64,000 nucleotides of DNA from Aptenodytes patagonicus (taxonomy: Eukaryota; Chordata; Aves; Sphenisciformes; Spheniscidae), in NCBI RefSeq assembly GCF_965638725.1, contig NC_134974.1, forward strand, positions 1,510,143 to 1,574,142, written 5' to 3'. Positions 49,654-62,025 of this stretch are shown in pieces. Below the pieces are notes generated by a model. It saw nothing but the letters and a program-made list of their open reading frames with translations. It had not been told where the DNA came from and searched no databases. The number at the start of each line of letters is the position of its first letter. Position 1 is the stretch's first letter. The translations under genes were made by a program, and so were the position numbers.

Positions 49654-50011
49654 GGCTGTGGGACGGAGGTGCACCTGGGAGAGAGGGCAGGGAGAGCTCA
49701 GGCATCATGTGAGGTGCAGCCTGAACAGCCTGCTCGGCAAGGGAAAAGGCACAGGCTGCGGAGAAGGGACAACCCGAGGAGGGAGGAAGAGAGGATTAGG
49801 AACCCCGGACGCACAGTTTCCCTGCAAAGAGAGCCCAAGACCTTCTTCCACCTCCCCACAGTGGAGAATAAGGAGAACAGAGATGCTGGGAGCAGGATCC
49901 AGGAGCAAGGCTCTCAGCAAAAGCTACACCGAGGCAAAGTCTCAGTTGAGCCCAGAAGACAAAGAGGAAAAGGAGAAAGACAAGAAACAGACAAAGGCGG
50001 TTGCAGCTCAC

Positions 50012-50159
50012 CTTGTTCACCGAGGAGGAGAAGGCAAGAGAAGTGGATGAGGAAGCCTGCTGTTGGACTGGCTTTTATACTGGTCCAGACTGCCCCGGGC
50101 CCAGAGGCACCCTTTGCGCATGTCCTGTGTTTACCAACAAGCTCATCTTGCATGCAAAG
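50012..50159 (-). promoter_or_regulatory. Promoter and exon 1, feather keratin 6
   Basis: TATAAAAG 50072-50079, CATGCGCAAAG box, palindrome present; intron 49675-50011. Same CATGTCCTGTG variant as copy 5. Confidence 0.8.
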
Positions 50160-52095
50160 CATCACAATTACAGAAATGGAGACACTGCTTATGTTCCCTG
50201 CAACGCTGCCTTTTCATTTCCCTGTTCATGACATGCCCATTCAGCCACACAGGCTCCTTTCAAGTGACAGGATTAGAGGCCAAAATGTTTCCAGGGGAAA
50301 TGACACGTCAGCACAGGCAGATGGTGCAGCCAGTGATGAGAAGTGTCCCACCTCGCCGGGTGATGCCATCCCCTTGCCTTCCAGGGCCCCACTTTAAGGA
50401 TTCTCATAATGAACGGGGCATGTTTTCATGCAACCCTTAAACACAAGGCCAGACGTTAAAAAATTTTCTGTGGCAGGAGTCACCTTATCCATTGTGTAAC
50501 CTAATACTTAACTCCATCAAATTTAGGTATAAACTTCCCAGTCACCTTGGATACCCTGTAAGGTTTTAGGCTCAGCAATTTAACATCGAGCAAAATCCAT
50601 ATGCTCTTTGCCTTTCCTTACCTTATCTGGAGAGCCTCCAGCAGCCTCCAATCCACAGGAGAAGGGTGTTTGAGAAGCAGAGACGCTCCTCTACAACACA
50701 CACTAAGTCTACTCCCCCTGCCACCCCCAGCAGCAAAGGTCGGTGTTGGGGCTTCCCAACTGTTCCTTCTTCATCCCCAAGGCTACCAAACACTTCTTCT
50801 TTGATCCTACACACTAACTCAATAACAGGCACTGCAGAAACCTTGGAAAGCTTTCCATGAGACGTCAAAACTCATCACAAATACGCATGGTCTGAGAACG
50901 TCAGCAGGAACACACTGGAGGCATGCAGACATCAGGATCTCTGTTTCCTCTTCCCAAGCGTCCCAGCACACTCAGACATCCAGCTTCCCACTGGCCCGTG
51001 CAAGTCCTGCAGTCAGCACCTCTAGTGAGGCTCTGCCCAAAGGCTCCAATGCCCTGCCGCAGCCTGCACGTGCTGCAGATGCGGCCTTCCCTCCCTGGTA
51101 CGATATTGTCACCCCACCGTGCTTCTGCTGTCAGCTCAGCATGGCTCATGAATGTTGATGGAGAGTGCATTTCCTGAGGGCCTTCCTGCCCAGCAGGGCA
51201 CGGGGGGGGTGCTGACAGCAGCTGTCTTTCAGGGAAGACAGGGCTTTGGCTATGGGGAAAGGCGTGGTGGGGGTTCCCACAGCGTATGGGACAGCACAGG
51301 AGGTGCCCCTCACTCTACCTGAAGCAGGACTGGGGTGCAGGGGGCAAAACATCACCTGTGGAGGCCAAGAGCATGTGGGAGGAAAGGACAGGCAGCTTGT
51401 CCTCTCCGACATCACCAACTGCATGACAACTTCACACGCGAGCAAGGTTACTTCCCTCCCTGATGCTGGTGGTCTTGCAGTTTGGGGCAGAAAGGCAGGA
51501 AGATGCAATGGCTGCACCCTGGAGGGTTTGTTTGTTTGTTTCTTTGTTTGTTTGTTTGTTTGTTTCTTTCTTTCTTTCTTTCTTTCCTTCCTCTCGTCTG
51601 CAAGGGATGGACAAGGACTTGCTGAATGCCCTCCCTTCAGTGTCATGAGCCCATGTGAACTCCCAAGCAGTGACTGAGCAGCTCTGCCAACATTGCCAAG
51701 TACGTCATAAAGGGAGCTGGGGGGCACAGAGAGAGGGTCTCGGGGCAGAAGTGAAGGCTTACAACTCCTTGGGCATCTGTCAACGCACCAGACATGCCTT
51801 GGAGCCATGGAAAGCATTGCAGGGTTTTGCTGAGAGACACAAGTCGTCTAGTGTTCAGGACAAAGGGATGTGGGTGACTTTGGGCAGGCTTTGTCAGATG
51901 TAAAGGACAGCCCCCGCCAGGTGACCATTTCAGCGGGACACCCACTCCCAATCCCCCAAGAAAGATACGAGTCTCCCTCACCCCTTCAGCCACCCCTTTA
52001 CCCTGTAGAGCATCCCTTTTCCCCCTGGACAGCTTGGCTGGGCATCCCAGGAGGGAAGGAACACGAGGAGACTCAAGCTACCATGCAGCATAAAC
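50160..52095. other. Spacer between feather keratins 6 and 7
   Basis: Same hybrid type as the previous spacer, near identical except for microsatellite length. No gene supported. Confidence 0.6.
51526..51592. repeat. (TTTG)n(TTTC)n microsatellite
   Basis: About 67 bases, the same arrangement as at 48321 but shorter. Confidence 0.95.
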
Positions 52096-52529
52096 TTTAA
52101 TGAGTCTAAAGAGTGAAACAAAGCAGTGCGTGCTGGAAGGGACCCGCTCCAGGCTGCTACCAGGGCAGCGGAGAGTCAGGCACCCCTTCACAGCAATGGG
52201 ACACGCGTCCTCCTCCCACACACGTGGGGGGAGAGGGTGATGAGCAGGGCCCCTCTCCGATTGCTTCAGGACGAACCCATGGCACAGCACAGCAGGAGAC
52301 AACAGGGACTCAGGATGCGGAGAAGAAAGCAGGAGGAGAAGAAGACAACATCGGTTGGCCGTGTTTCCAGACACCACAGGCTGGCACCTTGCTTCCTTCC
52401 CTCCCTCATTGCAGGAGGGCACGAGGGTGCTCAACCCATCTGGAAACCCTGGCCAGCAGTTCCGTCCTCAGTCCGGCACCTGGCTTTGGGCTTCCTGGTC
52501 AATGCGCTCACTGGACATCCAGCCTGCCT

Positions 52530-52826
52530 TTAGCAGGGCAGGCACCTTCTGCCGCAGTAGCGGCCGCCAAGGCCAGAGAGGCCAAAGCCCCCGGAGGAGA
52601 TGGGCACTCCCTCCTCACTCAGGATGCTGCCAACAGCAGCGGAGGTGGTGGATCCCACAGCGGTGTTCTGGGGGAAGGAGCTGAGGATGGGTCCGGGTAG
52701 GGTCACCACCACGGGAGAGGGCTGGATCACCACCCGGGAGTCCTGGCACTGCCTGACGCAGGGCTCGTTGCAGCTGTTGGCAAGCGGGGTTGGGCCACAG
52801 GGGCGGCACAGGTCGTAGCAGGACAT
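52530..52826 (-). CDS. Feather beta-keratin 7 (98 aa, common array protein)
   Basis: Protein identical to copies 3, 5, 6 and 8. ATG at 52826; exon 2 from 52847; PolyA signal ATTAAA (minus) at 52096-52101. Confidence 0.95.
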   Translation of the reverse strand: MSCYDLCRPCGPTPLANSCNEPCVRQCQDSRVVIQPSPVVVTLPGPILSSFPQNTAVGSTTSAAVGSILSEEGVPISSGGFGLSGLGGRYCGRRCLPC

Positions 52827-53184
52827 GGCTGTGGGACGGAGGTGCACCTGGGAGAGAGGGCAGGGAGAGCTCAGGCATCATGTGAGGTGCAGCCTGAACA
52901 GCCTGCTCGGCAAGGGAAAAGGCACAGGCTGCGGAGAAGGGACAACCCGAGGAGGGAGGAAGAGAGGATTAGGAACCCCGGACGCACAGTTTCCCTGCAA
53001 AGAGAGCCCAAGACCTTCTTCCACCTCCCCACAGTGGAGAATAAGGAGAACAGAGATGCTGGGAGCAGGATCCAGGAGCAAGGCTCTCAGCAAAAGCTAC
53101 ACCGAGGCAAAGTCTCAGTTGAGCCCAGAAGACAAAGAGGAAAAGGAGAAAGACAAGAAACAGACAAAGGCGGTTGCAGCTCAC

Positions 53185-53332
53185 CTTGTTCACCGAGGAG
53201 GAGAAGGCAAGAGAAGTGGATGAGGAAGCCTGCTGTTGGACTGGCTTTTATACTGGTCCAGACTGCCCCGGGCCCAGAGGCACCCTTTGCGCATGTCATG
53301 TGTTTACCAACAAGCTCATCTTGCATGCAAAG
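53185..53332 (-). promoter_or_regulatory. Promoter and exon 1, feather keratin 7
   Basis: TATAAAAG 53245-53252, CATGCGCAAAG box, palindrome present; intron 52848-53184. From here on copies read CATGTCATGTG rather than CATGTCCTGTG. Confidence 0.8.
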
Positions 53333-55266
53333 CATCACAATTACAGAAATGGAGACACTGCTTATGTTCCCTGCAACGCTGCCTTTTCATTTCCCTGTTC
53401 ATGACATGCCCATTCAGCCACACAGGCTCCTTTCAAGTGACAGGATTAGAGGCCAAAATGTTTCCAGGGGAAATGACACGTCAGCACAGGCAGATGGTGC
53501 AGCCAGTGATGAGAAGTGTCCCACCTCGCCGGGTGATGCCATCCCCTTGCCTTCCAGGGCCCCACTTTAAGGATTCTCATAATGAACGGGGCATGTTTTC
53601 ATGCAACCCTTAAACACAAGGCCAGACGTTAAAAAATTTTCTGTGGCAGGAGTCACCTTATCCATTGTGTAACCTAATACTTAACTCCATCAAATTTAGG
53701 TATAAACTTCCCAGTCACCTTGGATACCCTGTAAGGTTTTAGGCTCAGCAATTTAACATCGAGCAAAATCCATATGCTCTTTGCCTTTCCTTACCTTATC
53801 TGGAGAGCCTCCAGCAGCCTCCAATCCACAGGAGAAGGGTGTTTGAGAAGCAGAGACGCTCCTCTACAACACACACTAAGTCTACTCCCCCTGCCACCCC
53901 CAGCAGCAAAGGTCGGTGTTGGGGCTTCCCAACTGTTCCTTCTTCATCCCCAAGGCTACCAAACACTTCTTCTTTGATCCTACACACTAACTCAATAACA
54001 GGCACTGCAGAAACCTTGGAAAGCTTTCCATGAGACGTCAAAACTCATCACAAATACGCATGGTCTGAGAACGTCAGCAGGAACACACTGGAGGCATGCA
54101 GACATCAGGATCTCTGTTTCCTCTTCCCAAGCGTCCCAGCACACTCAGACATCCAGCTTCCCACTGGCCCGTGCAAGTCCTGCAGTCAGCACCTCTAGTG
54201 AGGCTCTGCCCAAAGGCTCCAATGCCCTGCCGCAGCCTGCACGTGCTGCAGATGCGGCCTTCCCTCCCTGGTACGATATTGTCACCCCACCGTGCTTCTG
54301 CTGTCAGCTCAGCATGGCTCATGAATGTTGATGGAGAGTGCATTTCCTGAGGGCCTTCCTGCCCAGCAGGGCACGGGGGGGGTGCTGACAGCAGCTGTCT
54401 TTCAGGGAAGACAGGGCTTTGGCTATGGGGAAAGGCGTGGTGGGGGTTCCCACAGCGTATGGGACAGCACAGGAGGTGCCCCTCACTCTACCTGAAACAG
54501 GACTGGGGTGCAGGGGGCAAAACATCACCTGTGGAGGCCAAGAGCATGTGGGAGGAAAGGACAGGCAGCTTGTCCTCTCCGACATCACCAACTGCATGAC
54601 AACTTCACACGCGAGCAAGGTTACTTCCCTCCCTGATGCTGGTGGTCTTGCAGTTTGGGGCAGAAAGGCAGGAAGATGCAATGGCTGCACCCTGGAGGGT
54701 TTGTTTGTTTGTTTCTTTGTTTGTTTGTTTCTTTCTTTCTTTCTTTCTTTCTTTCTTTCCTTCCTCTCGTCTGCAAGGGATGGACAAGGACTTGCTGAAT
54801 GCCCTCCCTTCAGTGTCATGAGCCCATGTGAACTCCCAAGCAGTGACTGAGCAGCTCTGCCAACATTGCCAAGTACGTCATAAAGGGAGCTGGGGGGCAC
54901 AGAGAGAGGGTCTCGGGGCAGAAGTGAAGGCTTACAACTCCTTGGGCATCTGTCAACGCACCAGACATGCCTTGGAGCCATGGAAAGCATTGCAGGGTTT
55001 TGCTGAGACACAAGTCGTCTAGTGTTCAGGACAAAGGGATGTGGGTGACTTTGGGCAGGCTTTGTCAGATGTAAAGGACAGCCCCCGCCAGGTGACCATT
55101 TCAGCGGGACACCCACTCCCAATCCCCCAAGAAAGATACGAGTCTCCCTCACCCCTTCAGCCACCCCTTTACCCTGTAGAGCATCCCTTTTCCCCCTGGA
55201 CAGCTTGGCTGGGCATCCCAGGAGGGAAGGAACACGAGGAGACTCAAGCTACCATGCAGCATAAAC
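53333..55266. other. Spacer between feather keratins 7 and 8
   Basis: Hybrid type. Near 55003 it lacks two bases found in the sister spacers (GCTGAGACACAAG). No gene supported. Confidence 0.6.
54699..54764. repeat. (TTTG)n(TTTC)n microsatellite
   Basis: About 66 bases, with fewer TTTG and more TTTC units than at 51526. Confidence 0.95.
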
Positions 55267-55707
55267 TTTAATGAGTCTAAAGAGTGAAACAAAGCAGTGC
55301 AGCACGCTTTGCAGAAGGGAACCGCTCCAGGCTGCTACCAGGGCAGCGGAGAGTCAGGCACCCCTTCACAGCAATGGGACACGCGTCCTCCTCCCACACA
55401 CGTGGGGGGAGAGGGTGATGAGCAGGGCCCCTCTCCGATTGCTTCAGGACGAACCCATGGCACAGCACAGCAGGAGACAACAGGGACTCAGGATGCGGAG
55501 AAGAAAGCAGGAGGAGAAGAAGACAACATCGGTTGGCCGTGTTTCCAGACACCACAGGCTGGCACCTTGCTTCCTTCCCTCCCTCATTGCAGGAGGGCAC
55601 GAGGGTGCTCAACCCATCTGGAAACCCTGGCCAGCAGTTCCGTCCTCAGTCCGGCACCTGGCTTTGGGCTTCCTGGTCAATGCGCTCACTGGACATCCAG
55701 CCTGCCT

Positions 55708-56004
55708 TTAGCAGGGCAGGCACCTTCTGCCGCAGTAGCGGCCGCCAAGGCCAGAGAGGCCAAAGCCCCCGGAGGAGATGGGCACTCCCTCCTCACTCAG
55801 GATGCTGCCAACAGCAGCGGAGGTGGTGGATCCCACAGCGGTGTTCTGGGGGAAGGAGCTGAGGATGGGTCCGGGTAGGGTCACCACCACGGGAGAGGGC
55901 TGGATCACCACCCGGGAGTCCTGGCACTGCCTGACGCAGGGCTCGTTGCAGCTGTTGGCAAGCGGGGTTGGGCCACAGGGGCGGCACAGGTCGTAGCAGG
56001 ACAT
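55708..56004 (-). CDS. Feather beta-keratin 8 (98 aa, common array protein)
   Basis: Protein identical to copies 3, 5, 6 and 7. ATG at 56004; exon 2 from 56025; PolyA signal ATTAAA (minus) at 55267-55272. Its 3' UTR is unusual: about 55299-55323 reads CAGCACGCTTTGCAGAAGGG where the other nine-unit type has GTGCTGGAAGGG, a local replacement. Confidence 0.95.
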   Translation of the reverse strand: MSCYDLCRPCGPTPLANSCNEPCVRQCQDSRVVIQPSPVVVTLPGPILSSFPQNTAVGSTTSAAVGSILSEEGVPISSGGFGLSGLGGRYCGRRCLPC

Positions 56005-56362
56005 GGCTGTGGGACGGAGGTGCACCTGGGAGAGAGGGCAGGGAGAGCTCAGGCATCATGTGAGGTGCAGCCTGAACAGCCTGCTCGGCAAGGGAAAAGG
56101 CACAGGCTGCGGAGAAGGGACAACCCGAGGAGGGAGGAAGAGAGGATTAGGAACCCCGGACGCACAGTTTCCCTGCAAAGAGAGCCCAAGACCTTCTTCC
56201 ACCTCCCCACAGTGGAGAATAAGGAGAACAGAGATGCTGGGAGCAGGATCCAGGAGCAAGGCTCTCAGCAAAAGCTACACCGAGGCAAAGTCTCAGTTGA
56301 GCCCAGAAGACAAAGAGGAAAAGGAGAAAGACAAGAAACAGACAAAGGCGGTTGCAGCTCAC

Positions 56363-56510
56363 CTTGTTCACCGAGGAGGAGAAGGCAAGAGAAGTGGATG
56401 AGGAAGCCTGCTGTTGGACTGGCTTTTATACTGGTCCAGACTGCCCCGGGCCCAGAGGCACCCTTTGCGCATGTCATGTGTTTACCAACAAGCTCATCTT
56501 GCATGCAAAG
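56363..56510 (-). promoter_or_regulatory. Promoter and exon 1, feather keratin 8
   Basis: TATAAAAG 56423-56430, CATGCGCAAAG box, palindrome present; intron 56026-56362. Confidence 0.8.
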
Positions 56511-58410
56511 CATCACAATTACAGAAATGGAGACACTGCTTATGTTCCCTGCAACGCTGCCTTTTCATTTCCCTGTTCATGACATGCCCATTCAGCCACA
56601 CAGGCTCCTTTCAAGTGACAGGATTAGAGGCCAAAATGTTTCCAGGGGAAATGACACGTCAGCACAGGCAGATGGTGCAGCCAGTGATGAGAAGTGTCCC
56701 ACCTCGCCGGGTGATGCCATCCCCTTGCCTTCCAGGGCCCCACTTTAAGGATTCTCATAATGAACGGGGCATGTTTTCATGCAACCCTTAAACACAAGGC
56801 CAGACGTTAAAAAATTTTCTGTGGCAGGAGTCACCTTATCCATTGTGTAACCTAATACTTAACTCCATCAAATTTAGGTATAAACTTCCCAGTCACCTTG
56901 GATACCCTGTAAGGTTTTAGGCTCAGCAATTTAACATCGAGCAAAATCCATATGCTCTTTGCCTTTCCTTACCTTATCTGGAGAGCCTCCAGCAGCCTCC
57001 AATCCACAGGAGAAGGGTGTTTGAGAAGCAGAGACGCTCCTCTACAACACACACTAAGTCTACTCCCCCTGCCACCCCCAGCAGCAAAGGTCGGTGTTGG
57101 GGCTTCCCAACTGTTCCTTCTTCATCCCCAAGGCTACCAAACACTTCTTCTTTGATCCTACACACTAACTCAATAACAGGCACTGCAGAAACCTTGGAAA
57201 GCTTTCCATGAGACGTCAAAACTCATCACAAATACGCATGGTCTGAGAACGTCAGCAGGAACACACTGGAGGCATGCAGACATCAGGATCTCTGTTTCCT
57301 CTTCCCAAGCGTCCCAGCACACTCAGACATCCAGCTTCCCACTGGCCCGTGCAAGTCCTGCAGTCAGCACCTCTAGTGAGGCTCTGCCCAAAGGCTCCAA
57401 TGCCCTGCCGCAGCCTGCACGTGCTGCAGATGCGGCCTTCCCTCCCTGGTACGATATTGTCACCCCACCGTGCTTCTGCTGTCAGCTCAGCATGGCTCAT
57501 GAATGTTGATGGAGAGTGCATTTCCTGAGGGCCTTCCTGCCCAGCAGGGCACGGGGGGGGTGCTGACAGCAGCTGTCTTTCAGGGAAGACAGGGCTTTGG
57601 CTATGGGGAAAGGCGTGGTGGGGGTTCCCACAGCGTATGGGACAGCACAGGAGGTGCCCCTCACTCTACCTGAAGCAGGACTGGGGTGCAGGGGGCAAAA
57701 CATCACCTGTGGAGGCCAAGAGCATGTGGGAGGAAAGGACAGGCAGCTTGTCCTCTCCGACATCACCAACTGCATGACAACTTCACACGCGAGCAAGGTT
57801 ACTTCCCTCCCTGATGCTGGTGGTCTTGCAGTTTGGGGCAGAAAGGCAGGAAGATGCAATGGCTGCACCCTGGAGGGTTTCTTTCTTTCTTTCCTTCTTT
57901 CCTTCCTCTCGTCTGCAAGGGATGGACAAGGACTTGCTGAATGCCCTCCCTTCAGTGTCATGAGCCCATGTGAACTCCCAAGCAGTGACTGAGCAGCTCT
58001 GCCAACATTGCCAAGTACGTCATAAAGGGAGCTGGGGGGCACAGAGAGAGGGTCTCGGGGCAGAAGTGAAGGCTTACAACTCCTTGGGCATCTGTCAACG
58101 CACCAGACATGCCTTGGAGCCATGGAAAGCATTGCAGGGTTTTGCTGAGAGACACAAGTCGTCTAGTGTTCAGGACAAAGGGATGTGGGTGACTTTGGGC
58201 AGGCTTTGTCAGATGTAAAGGACAGCCCCCGCCAGGTGACCATTTCAGCGGGACACCCACTCCCAATCCCCCAAGAAAGATACGAGTCTCCCTCACCCCT
58301 TCAGCCACCCCTTTACCCTGTAGAGCATCCCTTTTCCCCCTGGACAGCTTGGCTGGGCATCCCAGGAGGGAAGGAACACGAGGAGACTCAAGCTACCATG
58401 CAGCATAAAC
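56511..58410. other. Spacer between feather keratins 8 and 9
   Basis: Hybrid type, but with the compact TTTC tract found in the first two spacers. No gene supported. Confidence 0.6.
57877..57907. repeat. Short TTTC/TTCC microsatellite (compact state)
   Basis: Compact state identical in form to those at 34519 and 38688, although the rest of this spacer is the later hybrid type. Confidence 0.85.
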
Positions 58411-58844
58411 TTTAATGAGTCTAAAGAGTGAAACAAAGCAGTGCGTGCTGGAAGGGACCCGCTCCAGGCTGCTACCAGGGCAGCGGAGAGTCAGGCACCC
58501 CTTCACAGCAATGGGACACGCGTCCTCCTCCCACACACGTGGGGGGAGAGGGTGATGAGCAGGGCCCCTCTCCGATTGCTTCAGGACGAACCCATGGCAC
58601 AGCACAGCAGGAGACAACAGGGACTCAGGATGCGGAGAAGAAAGCAGGAGGAGAAGAAGACAACATCGGTTGGCCGTGTTTCCAGACACCACAGGCTGGC
58701 ACCTTGCTTCCTTCCCTCCCTCATTGCAGGAGGGCACGAGGGTGCTCAACCCATCTGGAAACCCTGGCCAGCAGTTCCGTCCTCAGTCCGGCACCTGGCT
58801 TTGGGCTTCCTGGTCAATGCGCTCACTGGACATCCAGCCTGCCT

Positions 58845-59141
58845 TTAGCAGGGCAGGCACCTTCTGCCGCAGTAGCGGCCGCCAAGGCCAGAGAGGCCAA
58901 AGCCCCCGGAGGAGATGGGCACTCCCTCCTCACTCAGGATGCTGCCAACAGCAGCGGAGGTGGTGGATCCCACAGCGGTGTTCTGGGGGAAGGAGCTGAG
59001 GATGGGTCCGGGTAGGGTCACCACCACGGGAGAGGGCTCGATAATCACCCGGGAGTCCTGGCACTGCCTGACGCAGGGCTCGTTGCAGCTGTTGGCAAGC
59101 GGGGTTGGGCCACAGGGGCGGCACAGGTCGTAGCAGGACAT
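58845..59141 (-). CDS. Feather beta-keratin 9 (98 aa, altered core)
   Basis: Core reads RVIIEPSP instead of RVVIQPSP: Val33 to Ile and Gln35 to Glu. Three base changes within seven (59039, 59043, 59045) cause this. Otherwise it is the common protein (Glu71). ATG at 59141; exon 2 from 59162; PolyA signal ATTAAA (minus) at 58411-58416. The added acidic residue is at the start of the beta core; any effect is inferred. Confidence 0.95.
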   Translation of the reverse strand: MSCYDLCRPCGPTPLANSCNEPCVRQCQDSRVIIEPSPVVVTLPGPILSSFPQNTAVGSTTSAAVGSILSEEGVPISSGGFGLSGLGGRYCGRRCLPC

Positions 59142-59499
59142 GGCTGTGGGACGGAGGTGCACCTGGGAGAGAGGGCAGGGAGAGCTCAGGCATCATGTGA
59201 GGTGCAGCCTGAACAGCCTGCTCGGCAAGGGAAAAGGCACAGGCTGCGGAGAAGGGACAACCCGAGGAGGGAGGAAGAGAGGATTAGGAACCCCGGACGC
59301 ACAGTTTCCCTGCAAAGAGAGCCCAAGACCTTCTTCCACCTCCCCACAGTGGAGAATAAGGAGAACAGAGATGCTGGGAGCAGGATCCAGGAGCAAGGCT
59401 CTCAGCAAAAGCTACACCGAGGCAAAGTCTCAGTTGAGCCCAGAAGACAAAGAGGAAAAGGAGAAAGACAAGAAACAGACAAAGGCGGTTGCAGCTCAC

Positions 59500-59647
59500 C
59501 TTGTTCACCGAGGAGGAGAAGGCAAGAGAAGTGGATGAGGAAGCCTGCTGTTGGACTGGCTTTTATACTGGTCCAGACTGCCCCGGGCCCAGAGGCACCC
59601 TTTGCGCATGTCATGTGTTTACCAACAAGCTCATCTTGCATGCAAAG
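59500..59647 (-). promoter_or_regulatory. Promoter and exon 1, feather keratin 9
   Basis: TATAAAAG 59560-59567, CATGCGCAAAG box, palindrome present; intron 59163-59499. Confidence 0.8.
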
Positions 59648-61048
59648 CATCACAATTACAGAAATGGAGACACTGCTTATGTTCCCTGCAACGCTGCCTT
59701 TTCATTTCCCTGTTCATGACATGCCCATTCAGCCACACAGGCTCCTTTCAAGTGACAGGATTAGAGGCCAAAATGTTTCCAGGGGAAATGACACGTCAGC
59801 ACAGGCAGATGGTGCAGCCAGTGATGAGAAGTGTCCCACCTCGCCGGGTGATGCCATCCCCTTGCCTTCCAGGGCCCCACTTTAAGGATTCTCATAATGA
59901 ACGGGGCATGTTTTCATGCAACCCTTAAACACAAGGCCAGACGTTAAAAAATTTTCTGTGGCAGGAGTCACCTTATCCATTGTGTAACCTAATACTTAAC
60001 TCCATCAAATTTAGGTATAAACTTCCCAGTCACCTTGGATACCCTGTAAGGTTTTAGGCTCAGCAATTTAACATCGAGCAAAATCCATATGCTCTTTGCC
60101 TTTCCTTACCTTATCTGGAGAGCCTCCAGCAGCCTCCAATCCACAGGAGAAGGGTGTTTGAGAAGCAGAGACGCTCCTCTACAACACACACTAAGTCTAC
60201 TCCCCCTGCCACCCCCAGCAGCAAAGGTCGGTGTTGGGGCTTCCCAACTGTTCCTTCTTCATCCCCAAGGCTACCAAACACTTCTTCTTTGATCCTACAC
60301 ACTAACTCAATAACAGGCACTGCAGAAACCTTGGAAAGCTTTCCATGAGACGTCAAAACTCATCACAAATACGCATGGTCTGAGAACGTCAGCAGGAACA
60401 CACTGGAGGCATGCAGACATCAGGATCTCTGTTTCCTCTTCCCAAGCGTCCCAGCACACTCAGACATCCAGCTTCCCACTGGCCCGTGCAAGTCCTGCAG
60501 TCAGCACCTCTAGTGAGGCTCTGCCCAAAGGCTCCAATGCCCTGCCGCAGCCTGCACGTGCTGCAGATGCGGCCTTCCCTCCCTGGTACGATATTGTCAC
60601 CCCACCGTGCTTCTGCTGTCAGCTCAGCATGGCTCATGAATGTTGATGGAGAGTGCATTTCCTGAGGGCCTTCCTGCCCAGCAGGGCACGGGGGGGGTGC
60701 TGACAGCAGCTGTCTTTCAGGGAAGACAGGGCTTTGGCTATGGGGAAAGGCGTGGTGGGGGTTCCCACAGCGTATGGGACAGCACAGGAGGTGCCCCTCA
60801 CTGTACCTGAAGCAGGACTGGGGTGCAGGGGGCAAAACATCACCTGTGGAGGCCAAGAGCATGTGGGAGGAAAGGACAGGCAGCTTGTCCTCTCCGACAT
60901 CACCAACTGCATGACAACTTCACACGCGAGCAAGGTTACTTCCCTCCCTGATGCTGGTGGTCTTGCAGTTTGGGGCAGAAAGGCAGGAAGATGCAATGGC
61001 TGCACCCTGGAGGGTTTGTTTGTTTGTTTGTTTGTTTGTTTGTTTGTT

Positions 61049-61080
<32 letters not shown>

Positions 61081-61591
61081 TCCTTCCTCTCGTCTGCAAG
61101 GGATGGACAAGGACTTGCTGAATGCCCTCCCTTCAGTGTCATGAGCCCATGTGAACTCCCAAGCAGTGACTGAGCAGCTCTGCCAACATTGCCAAGTACG
61201 TCATAAAGGGAGCTGGGGGGCACAGAGAGAGGGTCTCGGGGCAGAAGTGAAGGCTTACAACTCCTTGGGCATCTGTCAACGCACCAGACATGCCTTGGAG
61301 CCATGGAAAGCATTGCAGGGTTTTGCTGAGAGACACAACAAGTCTAGTGTTCAGGACAAAGGGATGTGGGTGACTTTGGGCAGGCTTTGTCAGATGTAAA
61401 GGACAGCCCCCGCCAGGTGACCATTTCAGCGGGACACCCACTCCCAATCCCCCAAGAAAGATACGAGTCTCCCTCATCCCTTCAGCCACCCCTTTACCCT
61501 GTAGAGCATCCCTTTTCCCCCTGGACAGCTTGGCTGGGCATCCCAGGAGGGAAGGAACACGAGGAGACTCAAGCTACCATGCAGCATAAAC
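59648..61591. other. Spacer between feather keratins 9 and 10
   Basis: Hybrid type. Near 61336 (CACAACAAGTCTAG) and 61476 (CCTCATCCC) it carries the variants of the first spacer rather than those of its neighbours. No gene supported. Confidence 0.6.
61014..61088. repeat. (TTTG)n(TTTC)n microsatellite
   Basis: About 75 bases, a pure TTTG run followed by TTTC without the interrupting TTTC unit seen at 48321. Confidence 0.95.
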
Positions 61592-62025
61592 TTTAATGAG
61601 TCTAAAGAGTGAAACAAAGCAGTGCGTGCTGGAAGGGACCCGCTCCAGGCTGCTACCAGGGCAGCGGAGAGTCAGGCACCCCTTCACAGCAATGGGACAC
61701 GCGTCCTCCTCCCACACACGTGGGGGGAGAGGGTGATGAGCAGGGCCCCTCTCCGATTGCTTCAGGACGAACCCATGGCACAGCACAGCAGGAGACAACA
61801 GGGACTCAGGATGCGGAGAAGAAAGCAGGAGGAGAAGAAGACAACATCGGTTGGCCGTGTTTCCAGACACCACAGGCTGGCACCTTGCTTCCTTCCCTCC
61901 CTCATTGCAGGAGGGCACGAGGGTGCTCAACCCATCTGGAAACCCTGGCCAGCAGTTCCGTCCTCAGTCCGGCACCTGGCTTTGGGCTTCCTGGTCAATG
62001 CGCTCACTGGACATCCAGCCTGCCT

